Assembly: GCA_036365145.1 (NCBI GenBank)
Contig: JAEOAD010000001.1
Location: 105,463,001 to 105,527,000, forward strand
From: Orientallactaga sibirica
Lineage: Eukaryota > Chordata > Mammalia > Rodentia > Dipodidae
Direction of reading: 5' to 3'
DNA length: 64,000 nt
Shown: positions 31,765 to 41,143 of the stretch, piece by piece
Layout of the letters: each line of letters opens with the position of its first letter
How positions within the stretch are numbered: the first letter of the stretch is position 1
Notes under the pieces: generated by a model
Told to the model about the DNA's origin: nothing
Seen by the model: the letters and a program-made list of their open reading frames with translations, nothing else
Database searches by the model: none
Made by a program: the position numbers and the translations under genes

Positions 31765-32223
31765 TTACCCGTCGTTGGTTGATGGAGGGCGGGGAGGGAT
31801 GTTAGGTGGATAGCCAGTAAGTGGAAAAGCCATTGTCTTTGAGTCGCAAACCTGTGGTGCCTTGGCCTGATGAAGTTTAATTGCCTCAAGCTGTTGGTGA
31901 ATGAATTGTGTAATCTTATTAATTACACAGGGCCCGAGAGTGAGGATAAGAAGAAGGAGGGGTTCAGGGGGAGGGAGATGGTAGGGTAAAGAGCAAGAAG
32001 AAGGAGGGGTCCAAGGGGAGGGAGAAGGTGGAATAAAAAGCCATGTAAGCTCGTCTACAGCAGGTTGTCTTAGGAGTCCCGACTCCTCTTCTGTAAATCT
32101 CTCTGGAGCTTTTCTGGCTTCATTCAGGTCTAGTAGCATCCATACCTTCAGTTGTTCCTGGGGAAGAAATAGAGGCATAGTTCTCAGGGGTGTGACACTC
32201 CCTGGAAGATTGATTATTATCAT
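31765..32223 (-). pseudogene. env: ERV env remnant: transmembrane anchor and tail
   Basis: Open frame of about 150 codons. Its second half has a hydrophobic stretch followed by LGPCVINKITQFIHQQLEA, which fits the membrane-spanning segment and cytoplasmic start of a retroviral TM protein of the gamma/type-D style (LGPC then a basic/amphipathic helix). The surface subunit, cleavage site, fusion peptide and immunosuppressive-type region are not seen, and the frame's first part is not env-like. It overlaps the end of the integrase remnant, which suggests a large deletion. Confidence 0.7.
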
Positions 32224-32429
32224 CCCCTTGTTGGGGTAAATATTTTAAGTCTCTTGCCGGTACCCAAATAGGTCTTTTTTTCCTCTTGAGGAAAGACACA
32301 TCCAAATCCTCTCCCTGCTGTGAGGAGGGGGTCTGGTCCCCTCCAGGCCCCAGTTAATGGGTCCCTCCATTTGACCCAGATGGAGCTGTAGGTGACAGCT
32401 GAGGTCCAATGTTTTTGAAAAGGGGACAA
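32220..32429 (-). pseudogene. pol: ERV integrase C-terminal domain remnant
   Basis: Short open frame with [19 protein letters not shown] and [12 protein letters not shown], a recognisable betaretroviral integrase DNA-binding C-terminal domain. It is separated from the core domain by frameshifts between 32430 and 32576. Confidence 0.85.
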
Positions 32430-32550
32430 GTGTCTATCTTCTTTAGAAAAATTTAAAATATTTAGGTTAATAATGCCCTTTTTAGTTGGTCATGTGGGGG
32501 TAGAGATTCCCCTTTGTTTTTGTAATTGAGATTTGAGAGTTTGATGATAT

Positions 32551-33071
32551 CTTTCCACGATGGCTTGGCCCGCTGGTTATATGGGATGCCTGTGGAAAGT
32601 GAGATTTTCCAGGTTTGGAGGAAATCTATAAAAGTTTTGCTTTACGAAGCAGGGACCATTATCGGTTTTGATTTGATCTGGCAATCCAAGGGTGGCAAAG
32701 CATTGAAGCATATGGCTAATAGCATGTTTAGTTTTTTCCCCAGCATGTGCTGATGCCCAGCAAGCATGGGAGAAAGTATCAACTGAGAGAAAAATATACT
32801 TAAGTTTTCCAAATGGAGAATAGTGAGTAACATCAATCTGCCAAAGGTGATTAGGGCGTAGTCCTCGAGGATTGGCTCCTGTAGTTTGAAGTGGAGGTAC
32901 CTGGAAGAAAGGCTGACAGGATTTGCAAGTTCGACAATTTTTTAAGGTCCTTGACTGGCACATGGGGATATTTATGTTTAAGGCCCTCCAATTTATATGA
33001 GTTAATAAGTGGAAGTGTGTAGCTTTTGAGACTGTATTACATTGAGGCTGAGAGGCCAGTTTGTCAGCCAA
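32551..33071 (-). pseudogene. pol: ERV integrase zinc-finger and core remnant
   Basis: The open frame 32577-33071 contains the N-terminal HHCC zinc finger (two His in FHLLTH, then CRTCKSC) and the core with LWQIDVTHYSPFG (first catalytic Asp) and IKTDNGP (second Asp). The third acidic residue is still visible near 32551-32578 in the short motif GQAIVER, but in a different frame, so the domain is frameshifted. The closest style is MMTV/IAP-like class II integrase. Confidence 0.92.
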
Positions 33072-33081
33072 ATTGTTTCCT

Positions 33082-33460
33082 TTAGAGAGGAATCCTGGTA
33101 AATTTTGATGGCCTCTGAGATGTTGAAGAAAAAATGGGGTTAATTTTTTGTTTAAGTAGGGAGCGGGCTTGAATCATTAATGGGGTTATAATATTGGAGT
33201 CCAGTCTAATATGGGCCTCAATTAGGTTGGGTAACAGGTTAACAACATAAAGGCTGTCAGAAAATAAGTTAAATGGCTCCTGAATAGTGTCCAAAGCCAA
33301 AACGACAGCAAATAGTTCTTTAAATTGTGCTGATCCTGTGACCTCATGGGAGATAGACTTTATGGGTATAGACTTTTCTCCTCCTTAAGGGAGGGTAAAC
33401 AACTAGGAAGCTCCCAAGCGCCCCCATCAGTGAATACGGTAAGGAAATCAGGGTTGGGTT
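33082..33460 (-). pseudogene. pol: ERV RNase H domain remnant
   Basis: RNase H motifs appear in sense order: FTDGG (about 33421-33440), KELFAV with its Glu (about 33300-33325), and FSDSLYVVNLLP (33240-33270, third acid). They fall in a partly interrupted frame with divergence between motifs. The frame is open for 72 codons at 33082-33300. It sits between the RT end and the integrase, as in normal pol order. Confidence 0.85.
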
Positions 33461-33539
33461 TAGATAAAAAAGTCTGGGGGTCTCCATTCCAACCTAGAGA
33501 AGGAGCTCATCCATTTATAAGGACCATAGTGACAATCAA

Positions 33540-34144
33540 TTATACCCAGAAACCCTCGAGGGCAATAGCAACCCTGTTGTTATTTCTCTGAAGCCAAGTG
33601 AAGTCTGTTACCTTAAAGGGGGTGACAATGACATGAGGCTCCATGCCAAACAATCGGACAGAGGTGTCCCTGCCCTTTATAATGCAGTCTGCAATCTGGT
33701 TAGTTATAGAGTAAACTCTGGGGACTCCACCAAGGGAGAGGTGAATCCATTGATGGGTTCTCCTTCCTGGGCCAACAGCGCAGTGCATAATGTTTCCCAG
33801 AGAAAATACAGAGGGAGATAGGTAAGTTAGATCAAACCTCTTTAGGACAGCAGCATCAATGGCCCGTTGTACCTTATGTAGAATTTGTTCATGACGAGGG
33901 GCAAGGTTATCTGAGAGGAGAGAGTAAGACCCTTTAAGAGGTCAAATAAAGGGGACAGTTTCTCAGTAGTTATGGGTATCCAGGGCCTCATCCAATTAAT
34001 TTCTCCCAGCACCTTTTGGAGTTGAGGCAAAGTATAGAATTTTTGAATATGGAGTTGGGGTTTGACAGGAGAAACAGTATCAAGGAATAACCTGGAGCCC
34101 AAAATCTTGAAGGGAGAGGCAGTTTGAATCTTTTCTGGAGCCAC
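33540..34144 (-). pseudogene. pol: ERV reverse transcriptase thumb/connection remnant
   Basis: The frame at 33842-34144 contains PEKIQTASPFKILGS and LGEINWMRPWIPI, typical of the RT region just after the palm through the thumb in class II retroviruses. The frame at 33540-33788 continues the connection domain (GMEPHVIVTPF, FTWLQRN). Upstream of 34144 the sequence turns AT-rich, and the palm with the YxDD motif is not found, so the catalytic part is gone. Confidence 0.87.
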
Positions 34145-34773
34145 CTGTAAAATGGCAAGGCATTTAGCAGTGAGGTCTTGAGATCAGATGGGTTGGAATG
34201 ACCTAAAATAATAATAATAAAACATTAGGTTGATTAATCAAGGAAGAAAAGATATGAGACATGTACTGTTAAGGTCAATCCAGGGCTGACAGCTAGCAGT
34301 TTTTTATGATGTTGAAACTTATAGATCTAGGGCAAGTTTTATATTGGCAGAAGTTGGCCTGTCTTTGTAGAGCCATGAAAGAGAGAAAAAGAAATTAATT
34401 AGTTACATAGTACCTAGAGCAAAATTATTGTAGTCAAGTCACAGTAAGCTTTAGGAATTTTTGTTAGGTACACTTTGTATATATCTTTATAATGAAATTT
34501 TAAACAATTATTACACCTTAAAATTGGTCCCCAGTGACATTGTCTTTAGTAAGGCAATTGTAGATGTAAACTATAAATTAATAAAATATTGAATATATTG
34601 GGGGACATATATTTAAATTATTATATTTTGTCCCTGGCTTTTAATAAATTTATAATAACAGTAACAATAATACTTGGTATAAGGCATAGTAAGGAGAGAG
34701 AAAACAATTTAAATTTAATCATCATTAGCTGTCATTAAACTTTTATAGTAACCAGAGATTGACAGTTTTTAGG

Positions 34774-34804
<31 letters not shown>

Positions 34805-34894
34805 GTCCCTCCAGTTGGGCAGAGCTGCCAGAGAAAACTTTAATCTTAGGCCAACATTGTATTACCGATTGAGTTAGTTGGGCTTAGTATGAAT

Positions 34895-35030
34895 TGAGGT
34901 AGGCGGGTAGAGAGAGAATGGGCATGTCAGGCCTCCAGCCACTGTTTACATGGGTACTGGAGAATTGAGCCTCGAATCAGGGTCCTTAGGCTCTACAGGC
35001 AAGTGTTTAACAATTAAGTCATCTTTTTAT
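34895..35030 (-). mobile_element. Decayed tRNA-derived SINE inside the ERV, minus strand
   Basis: 'agagaatgggcatgtcaggc', 'cctccagccactg', 'ggagaattgagcctcgaatc', 'ggtccttaggctctacaggc' and a weak head. It has an internal deletion. Subfamily features match 21875-22128. It dates the ERV as older than this insertion. Confidence 0.8.
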
Positions 35031-35204
35031 CTTTATGTTAATGGGAAGGCAGCGAAGGGTGGGACAATGGTGTGTAGGATATAGCCATATAGACTTGAAA
35101 AATAGGATTTTTTACCTCTAGCAGGGCAATATGAATGTCTCCAGCTGTTTTTTTTTTTTTTTTTTTTTATTTTTAAAAGTAAATACTTTGGGCCCCGTGG
35201 GACA

Positions 35205-35560
35205 CTTAGTTAAGAGCATAGAGGGAGCGTCTAGAGGCAAAAGGGGCGGGGACGGCAGCGGCTTGTCTCATGGCCTCATGGCGGATTGCCCGCCCATTCC
35301 TAAGATATTTTTAAAGCAAGTTAGAGCCCGCCTATTTGCCTCCTTGTTGTTTGGTTGGCCTTTTTTATTTATTTATTTTTGATAAAAGTGACCAAAAGTG
35401 ACGCCTGAGGTGCGGGCGAGGCGCAGCCAGTGAGGCTCGGGCAGTGCTCGGGCCCGGGCCGGAGTTGTCCCATTGGCCCGCCTCCCGCAGGAATGTCGGT
35501 GGAGCCTGGCGGACCAGTGACTTGTGCTCCACGCCAGTGAGGAAAGTTAATTTGGGGAAC
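35205..35560. promoter_or_regulatory. CpG-rich, promoter-like block within the ERV
   Basis: Contains ggggcgggg (35243-35251, GC box), ATGGCGG (35278-35284), and an inverted CCAAT box next to a GC-rich motif (cattggcccgcctcccgc, 35471-35488). It contrasts with the AT-rich sequence on both sides. It could be original LTR-leader sequence or captured host promoter DNA; neither can be proven here. Confidence 0.35.
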
Positions 35561-36638
35561 TTGGTTTGTATTTGATCACAGTTTACATTTACAGAAAGCT
35601 ACATGGAGGAGCTGTTCTCCATCAGGGGTTTGAGCACATTTGCCTTAGGCAGTAGTTAGGGGCTGAAAAGAGCTGAAAAGATAGCTGCCCGGGTGGCGGT
35701 TTGGGTGGCGGTCTTGGGAGAAAGGAGATTTTAAAAGTTAGTTTTAGTTTTTTTTACAGTTTTTAAGGGCAAAAATGAATTTTTTCCTGGAAGAGCCTTT
35801 AAGGTTGGCAATTAAGGCAAGGAGGACTGAATTAATCCATGGGGCTAAAACAAAAGTTTTGTCCCAAGAGCCACACTGTAAGAGGAGTAGGGCAATAGTA
35901 ATATATATGAGTACAACATAAGCATAAAGTCTTAAAAAATAGTTAAACATGTTGTAGAATTTTTTTAGATTTAGATTTATGATGGCCAATGAGCCCTCCA
36001 ATGAGGGGGCTTTATTTGAGAGTTCTCCAGGTTTGCCCACAGTGAGCTGGGGCAGTCCACCCATGAGTTTTGTTTTTAGGTTTGGAATGGAGTTTTTATT
36101 TTAGGTTTGTCCAAAACGGTGAGTTTTTCTACCCACGTGGTGAGTTTTGTTTTTAGGTCTGTCCACGTGGTGTGTCCGCCATGAACTGGTGTTTCTAAGA
36201 TGGCGCCCCATTCAAATGGGGGCAGGACAAAATGGCGGCACCGCAGAAGCGGTCTGTCGGAAACCCAAAAATGAGAGGAAAGAGAAAAGAACAAGAGATG
36301 TTGAAGTTTGGGACGGAGTTTTTATTTAAATGAGGAGGCAAAACATTTAAAGTCTCCTTTAGGTCTGTCCACGTGGTGTGTCCGCCATGAACGTATTTCG
36401 TTTAGAAATGGCGGCAAACCGGAAATGGAAGGAAAGAGAAAGGAAGTTGAAGTAAGCACAGATTATAGAAGTAAAGGTTAGAATATTAAATATGAAGATT
36501 ACCTCATTACTTATGAGGATACACCCGTCAGCAGTCCGATTAGCTCGCCAGCTTAATGTTGAATTTTTCCTTTCACGCCAGCAGTCCGTAGTCCGCTTTG
36601 AATCCTCACACGCCCTCACATGGGGCAGTGGTTGTTGT

Positions 36639-36657
36639 GCCCCACGCCTGGGCGCCA
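36639..36657 (-). other. ERV primer-binding site, tRNA-Lys type
   Basis: Sense TGGCGCCCAGGCGTGGGGC, three bases from the LTR edge. It matches the tRNA-Lys(1,2) primer site used by type-D/beta-like retroviruses except for an extra G and one substitution in the middle. Its location and orientation fix this LTR as the 5' LTR. Confidence 0.85.
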
Positions 36658-36660
36658 AAA

Positions 36661-37111
36661 TGCCGGGCTTTTTTTCCTCACCACCGGCAGGTAGAGCAAA
36701 AGAGAGAGAGAGCCGGGCCAGCCGCTTTCTCTCTTGAGGCTGAGCGAGAAGACAGGTGTCGGCGACTCAAACCTCCCCAAATCACCGGGAAAAGAAAACC
36801 ACATTGAGTCGCTGGAGAAACGTCTAAAGTAAAAACTCGCTGCTTATTGTCAGGGGAGATATTTATGTGTTTTGAGGAAGGGGGATGAGAGAAAGGTATA
36901 AGGGCCAATATACTTTGAGGAAGGGGGTGGAAGAGGGGATGATGAGGAAGGGGGTGGGAAAGAGGGGATGAGAGAAAGGTATATGGGCCAACAGTATTTC
37001 ATCACGCCAGCAGCAGCTGGGTGGAGGCAGTTTCAGCTTAGGTGCTGAGTCAAGGGCAGGTAGTGTATCAGGCAAAATACCAGCCCAGAACAGGGGAATA
37101 GGCCAAGATTG
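36661..37111 (-). repeat. ERV 5' LTR
   Basis: Begins TGCCGGGC next to the primer-binding site. It shares with the 3' LTR the blocks 'ggctgagcgagaagacaggt', 'gggaaaagaaaaccacattg' and the 55-bp-type tandem units (36876-36985, about three rearranged copies versus two). The outer end stops at 'ggccaagattg', short of the 3' LTR end by about 43 bp. Confidence 0.88.
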
Positions 37112-37189
37112 ACATCATCACAACAGCGGGGAGGAAGAAGAGCGTGATGGCTGATGAGTACTCAGGAAACTGTCTCTTTTTGAATAATA

Positions 37190-37443
37190 ATCTTTTAAAA
37201 AATCTATTTAATTAATTAACTAATTAATTAATTAATTTGAGAGAACAAGGCAGAGAGAGAGAGAGAGAATGGGCACACCAGGGCCTCCAGCCATTGCAAA
37301 TGAACTCCAGATGCATGCACCCCCTTGTGCATCTGGCTTACGTGGATCCTTGTGCATCTGGCTTACGTGGATCCTGGAAAGTCAAACCATGATCCTTTGG
37401 CTTTGCAGGCAAACACCTTAACCACTAAGCCATCTCTCCAGCC
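37190..37443 (-). mobile_element. tRNA-derived SINE with internal 25-bp duplication, minus strand
   Basis: AATTAATT-rich tail, GA tract, body 'cctccagccattgcaaatga', head 'cactaagccatctctccagc'. A 25-bp segment is tandemly duplicated (37323-37347 and 37348-37372). Possible flanking similarity tgtctctttt / tgtctttttt. Confidence 0.9.
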
Positions 37444-37539
37444 CAGCTCTGTCTTTTTTATAGTGTCCAAGAACCCAGTCTGTGGAGGATGGTGCTGCCC
37501 CCACTCATGGTGAGCCTCCTACCTCAACTCATCTAATCT

Positions 37540-37640
37540 AGAAAATCCTCCACAAGCATGACCAGAGATTTGTTTCCATGGTGATTCTAAATCTGGTCAA
37601 GTTGACCAGAGATTAGCCATCCCTGTCACTCTGACTCTCC
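37540..37640 (-). mobile_element. ERVL-type LTR fragment, minus strand
   Basis: 'gattctaaatctggtcaagt' then 'tgacc' is the antisense of the gtcaacttgac-type start of an ERVL LTR, and 'ctccacaagcatgaccagag' resembles the corresponding part of 59998-60100. Short and old. Confidence 0.45.
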
Positions 37641-37643
37641 TGT

Positions 37644-38098
37644 CTAGGAAAAGCCCCCTGGAAATTGTTAATTACTCCATCACTCCATCCTTTCCTTTCC
37701 CTCCTTCCTTTCCAGGCTCCAGTGGGCAGCTGCAGTTTAGTGTCCACCTCCTGCTCCTGTGCAGTCCAGCTGAACTTGTATCTGTTGTCCCAAGGGCTCT
37801 GCATTTGGTGTGAGACTCCAGATGCTCCAAGATTTGAAAGTCAGGCAGGGAGGCAGGCAAATCCCTTGCTATGATTTGGAAATTTGAGGTTCTGCTCTGG
37901 GGAGGTAGCCAAGGCTCGTCATAAAGTTTGGACAGGGTTGAATGTGAGGAGAGCAAAGGGTGGAGCAAGAGGGCCCCACACACGACTTGTCCTCTTCTGT
38001 GACTTGGTTTTCATTTGACAAGATGGAAGCCATGGGAAGGTTCTAATGGGAGACCTTTATGGGTTGGAAACAGATTTTATGACGGAAGTTGGGTGTCA
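37644..38098. other. No feature identified
   Basis: Single-copy-like; overlapping short frames on both strands without recognised similarity. Confidence 0.4.
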
Positions 38099-38114
38099 AG
38101 AATGTCACTGGTGG

Positions 38115-38524
38115 ATGGTGCTGAGAAGAAGGGACACAGGAGTGCTCAGCACTGAAACATCTCTAACACACCTTCAAGGCTCAGGGTCCATTGTGGAAGA
38201 GGGGGCGGAAAGAAGGTAAGAGCCAAAGGAAGAGTAGGACTCCTTACAACGTGCTCCTCCAGACACAAAATGGCCTGGATATCCATGACCTCACAGTGCC
38301 TGACACTACCTCCACAAGACCATCATAATAGGAGGAAAAGATCATGACATCAAAATAAAAGAGAGACTGATTGAGAGGGGGAGGGGATATGATGGAGAAT
38401 GGAGCTTCAAAGGGGAAAGTGGGAGGAGAGGGGAATTACCATGGGATATTGTCTACAATTAAGGAAGTTCTCAATAAAAAAAAATTAAAAAATAAATAAA
38501 ATGCCACCCCCTCCAAAAAAAAAC
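38115..38524 (+). mobile_element. 5'-truncated L1 insertion
   Basis: L1 3' end with 'cggaaagaaggtaagagcca', 'gacctcacagtgcctgacac', G-rich tract and A-rich end. The perfect 16-bp duplication agaatgtcactggtgg flanks it (38099-38114, 38525-38540). The right duplication abuts a B4 SINE start exactly. Confidence 0.93.
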
Positions 38525-38540
38525 AGAATGTCACTGGTGG

Positions 38541-38830
38541 GCTGGGGAGATGGCTCAGTGTATAATAAAGTGGTTGTCACATGCAAACCTGAGTTTAGAT
38601 GGCCAGAATCCCCATACAGTGCTGGGCGTGGTGGTGCGCACCTGTAATCCTTGTAATGGCTTCCCATTACATCCTTGGTGCTTGCTCACTGGCTTGCTAA
38701 CATAGCCAAATCAGTGAGAGACCCTACCTGAAAGAATACGGTGGAAACCAATTGAAAAAGGCATTTGACATTGGCCTCTGGCTCCCACATGCCCACATGT
38801 CCCTGCACACTCATGTATACTTAAAGATAT

Positions 38831-38863
<33 letters not shown>
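38541..38863 (+). mobile_element. B4 SINE with (CA)n tail
   Basis: Head 'gctggggagatggctcagtg', B1-like part 'gggcgtggtggtgcgcacct', 'gagagaccctacctgaaaga', the 3' segment 'ggcctctggctcccacatgc', ending in CA repeats (38831-38862). Complete B4 layout. Confidence 0.85.
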
Positions 38864-38866
<3 letters not shown>

Positions 38867-39189
38867 CTGGCTTGTACGAGAAATGCATTCAGGGAAGCAG
38901 AAGAGTTGGAGCAGTCCCTGGACAGGGTGACAGCTCCTCTATTTCCTGGGGACCTTCCTTCTACAGCCTGTGTCCAGATGCTTCTTTCAGGCTCCCAGCA
39001 AACCTTGCAATTCTCTTTGCATCTCTTAGAGATGAATGGCCCTAACTCAGAGGCCAGGACCAGGTGGGGTTTTGAGATCTCTGCTTTTGTCTTGCTAATG
39101 TAGAAACAAACACAGAAATAACACCTGGCAATGAATTATACTCTTGGATCTTCACCTGAGAAGAACTTGGAGCATCTCTGAGTCCAGAT

Positions 39190-39543
39190 GCCTGTGAGCA
39201 TCTATTGCGAGCTAGATTAGAACTAAGATCTCCTAGGAGACAAATCCCTGGACATGTCTGTGAGGAAGTTTCTAGAATAGGTTAATTGAATTATGAAGAC
39301 CCACTCTAACTGTGGGTGGCACCATTCCATGGGCAGGGCATCCAGACTGTATACAGAGGAGAGTAAGCTGAGCGTGGGTACCCATCACTGTTTGCCTGCT
39401 GACTGTGGACACTCCTGCCACCCTGCCACTCTGCCACAATGGACTGTAACCCCTCTATATGGTAAGTGGACATAAACTCTTCCTTCTTTAAATTGCCTCT
39501 TGCTGGGTATTTTGTCATAGCAATCAGAAAAGTAGCTAAAACA
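39190..39543 (+). mobile_element. ERVL-type LTR
   Basis: 'gacatgtctgtgaggaagtt', 'cccactctaactgtgggtgg', 'caccattccatgggcagggc' and the 3' end 'gtattttgtcatagcaatca' then 'gctaaaaca' follow the same order as the copy at 59674-60105 (opposite strand). Confidence 0.7.
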
Positions 39544-40095
39544 ATGCCCATGTAAGACTTGGATCTCCCATGCTCTACCCCAACAGCAGGCAGGTGTGAA
39601 CGTGATCCTTGTCAGGAGCCCTGCTTTCTGTCCCGGCCTCAGATCAAGCAATTCACCTGGGGTTCTCTTTTCTTTGTTGACTCTATGGTCTTATCCATAT
39701 ATATATATGGGTCTGGAGGCAAAGCTTCTGTCGGTATTGGGAGCTGGAATCAGGAGTAACCTCGCCCTGGATCCCTGAGAAAGAGAGAGAGAGAGAGGAT
39801 CGAACCTCAATGTGGGGTGATGCTTAGCCAGCCGCAACTCCTGTTGTTAGACCTAGGAGGACGCCGAATTACTGGCGCTACCCATGGTGCTCTGCCCCCT
39901 CTTGTCTCTGGAGGAGAGACCCACTGTCCGCCCGCATGAAGCTAAAGCAGAGGGGAAGGTAACTAACTGGAAATGACCTTGGGCTGGAATGATCCCCGCC
40001 CCCCCCACAGGAAGCCATCAGTCCATCAAATCACCTTCTTCCTGGGCTCACGTTTTTGATCTCTTCCCAATCCAGGTCAAAGCAAGGCCTGGGGC
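39544..40095. other. No gene; (TA)n/(GA)n short runs
   Basis: Single-copy-like; a short atatatat run near 39700 and a GA run near 39782. Nothing else recognised. Confidence 0.4.
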
Positions 40096-40099
40096 ATCT

Positions 40100-40520
40100 T
40101 TCCTAGAAAGCTGTAGCCAACACACCTTTGTCAGTGTCCCTCAGGCCTCTGGACAGCACCGGGTCCTCCTGGGTCCTCCCGTTCCTGGAGTGTGACAGAA
40201 AACTGCCCGCTGGCGCCCGGGCCGAGCAATTAAGAAGCTGCATTTTTCTCCTCTTCCCTTCCCTAATTGTTATTTTTGTCCCTGCTTTCAAACCAACCCT
40301 GGGTTGCATTTCATCTTGCCCCAGCCCAGTGCGCCCGGCAGAAAAAAGCCAGCCTGCTCAGTGGGAGGCAATTTTCCCAGCGTGTCCGGCGATAATTCCA
40401 CCACGACTCCTTTGTACATATAATTATAAAACCAGGGGCCACCAAAGTGCATCCAAAGAGCAGAGTCTTGACTGTTCTTGGTTCTGTTTTAATTATTAAG
40501 CCTTAAAGCAAAAACTAGGT
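40100..40520. promoter_or_regulatory. Candidate distal regulatory element
   Basis: Repeat-free block combining CpG-containing sequence (40205-40230, 40328-40345, 40380-40395) with AT cores such as 'gagcaattaagaagctg', 'cctaattgttattttt' and 'tttaattattaagcc'. This mix is common in vertebrate developmental enhancers. It is an inference only. Confidence 0.35.
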
Positions 40521-40555
40521 TTCAAAGAAAACTTTCTGTACAGTCCTCAATAGAG

Positions 40556-41143
40556 TTAAAGGAGGAACATTTTAAGCTGATGAGCTGACACTTGTAGAAG
40601 CAAATATATTAAATAAATCATGATTCGTTTTGGGGGCAAAGTCTGACTTACATCAACTCTGGAAAAAAAATGGATCTTAATGAGTGACAGTTGGGTGTTT
40701 TCTGTCACTTCCTGAGGTAATGGCCGCAAGCTGACATTGCTCAGTGGGTGTCTCATAGTTCTGAATAAAAGTTTTTGGAGTGAGATAGACAAGGTAGAAA
40801 TCCCAAGGTGACTAGGAAGAATGTCTAATGAGTGGAAAGACATATTTACTGGCAGTCTGTATGTAAGCTGTGACAGTTGACAGGACTTGATTGTAACAAA
40901 TATAGTTGATGAAGAAAAGGCTGACAGACCGGGAGAGGGGGCTGTGGTGGGGGCAGAGAGAGAGTCAAAAGCCCTGTGTTGGCTGAACCCTGTTAATGGT
41001 AAGTTGGATACAAAGCTCCCAGGCATGAAAGGAAGCCGGGATCTTGCACTGATGTCTAAACACAGAAATGTGTTGAGCTTGCAGGAAGCAGGAATAGGTT
41101 CAGATCTGTTGACCTTTTTGCTCATAACTTGACAAGCTGGCAC
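40556..41143 (-). other. Longest open frame of the window, unrecognised
   Basis: 195 codons on the minus strand. The predicted product is Ser/Leu/Pro-rich with no signal peptide, domain or repeat that I know. It has no recognisable promoter, splice sites or similar neighbour. A chance open frame in AT-balanced DNA is the simplest explanation. Confidence 0.2.

Larger units (their letters stand above)
34150..36630 (-). other. ERV leader/internal region with no recognisable gag
   Basis: About 2.5 kb where gag, protease and the first half of RT should be. I see AT-rich sequence (34200-34800), a decayed SINE (34895-35030), a T-run (35148-35169), CpG-rich sequence (35205-35560 and 36180-36730) and a 32-bp perfect direct repeat (36155-36186 and 36361-36392). 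A 106-codon frame at 35744-36064 has a hydrophobic segment but no family resemblance. No capsid or zinc-knuckle motif is visible. Confidence 0.6.
31169..37111 (-). mobile_element. Endogenous retrovirus (class II-like pol), minus strand, defective
   Basis: Provirus read right to left: LTR (37111-36661), Lys-type primer-binding site (36657-36639), a leader with no recognisable gag, pol remnants for the end of RT, RNase H and integrase (34144-32220), an env tail (32223-31765), polypurine tract (31626-31616) and LTR (31615-31169). All reading frames are broken by deletions and frameshifts, the catalytic half of RT and most of env are absent, so it cannot be functional. Both outer LTR ends are short and no target duplication is visible. 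Pol features match betaretrovirus/IAP-like (ERV2) elements. Confidence 0.93.

Noticed and set aside
31169..37111. An intact or recently active retrovirus
   Set aside because: Pol is frameshifted, the RT catalytic half, gag and most of env are missing, and the LTRs differ in structure.
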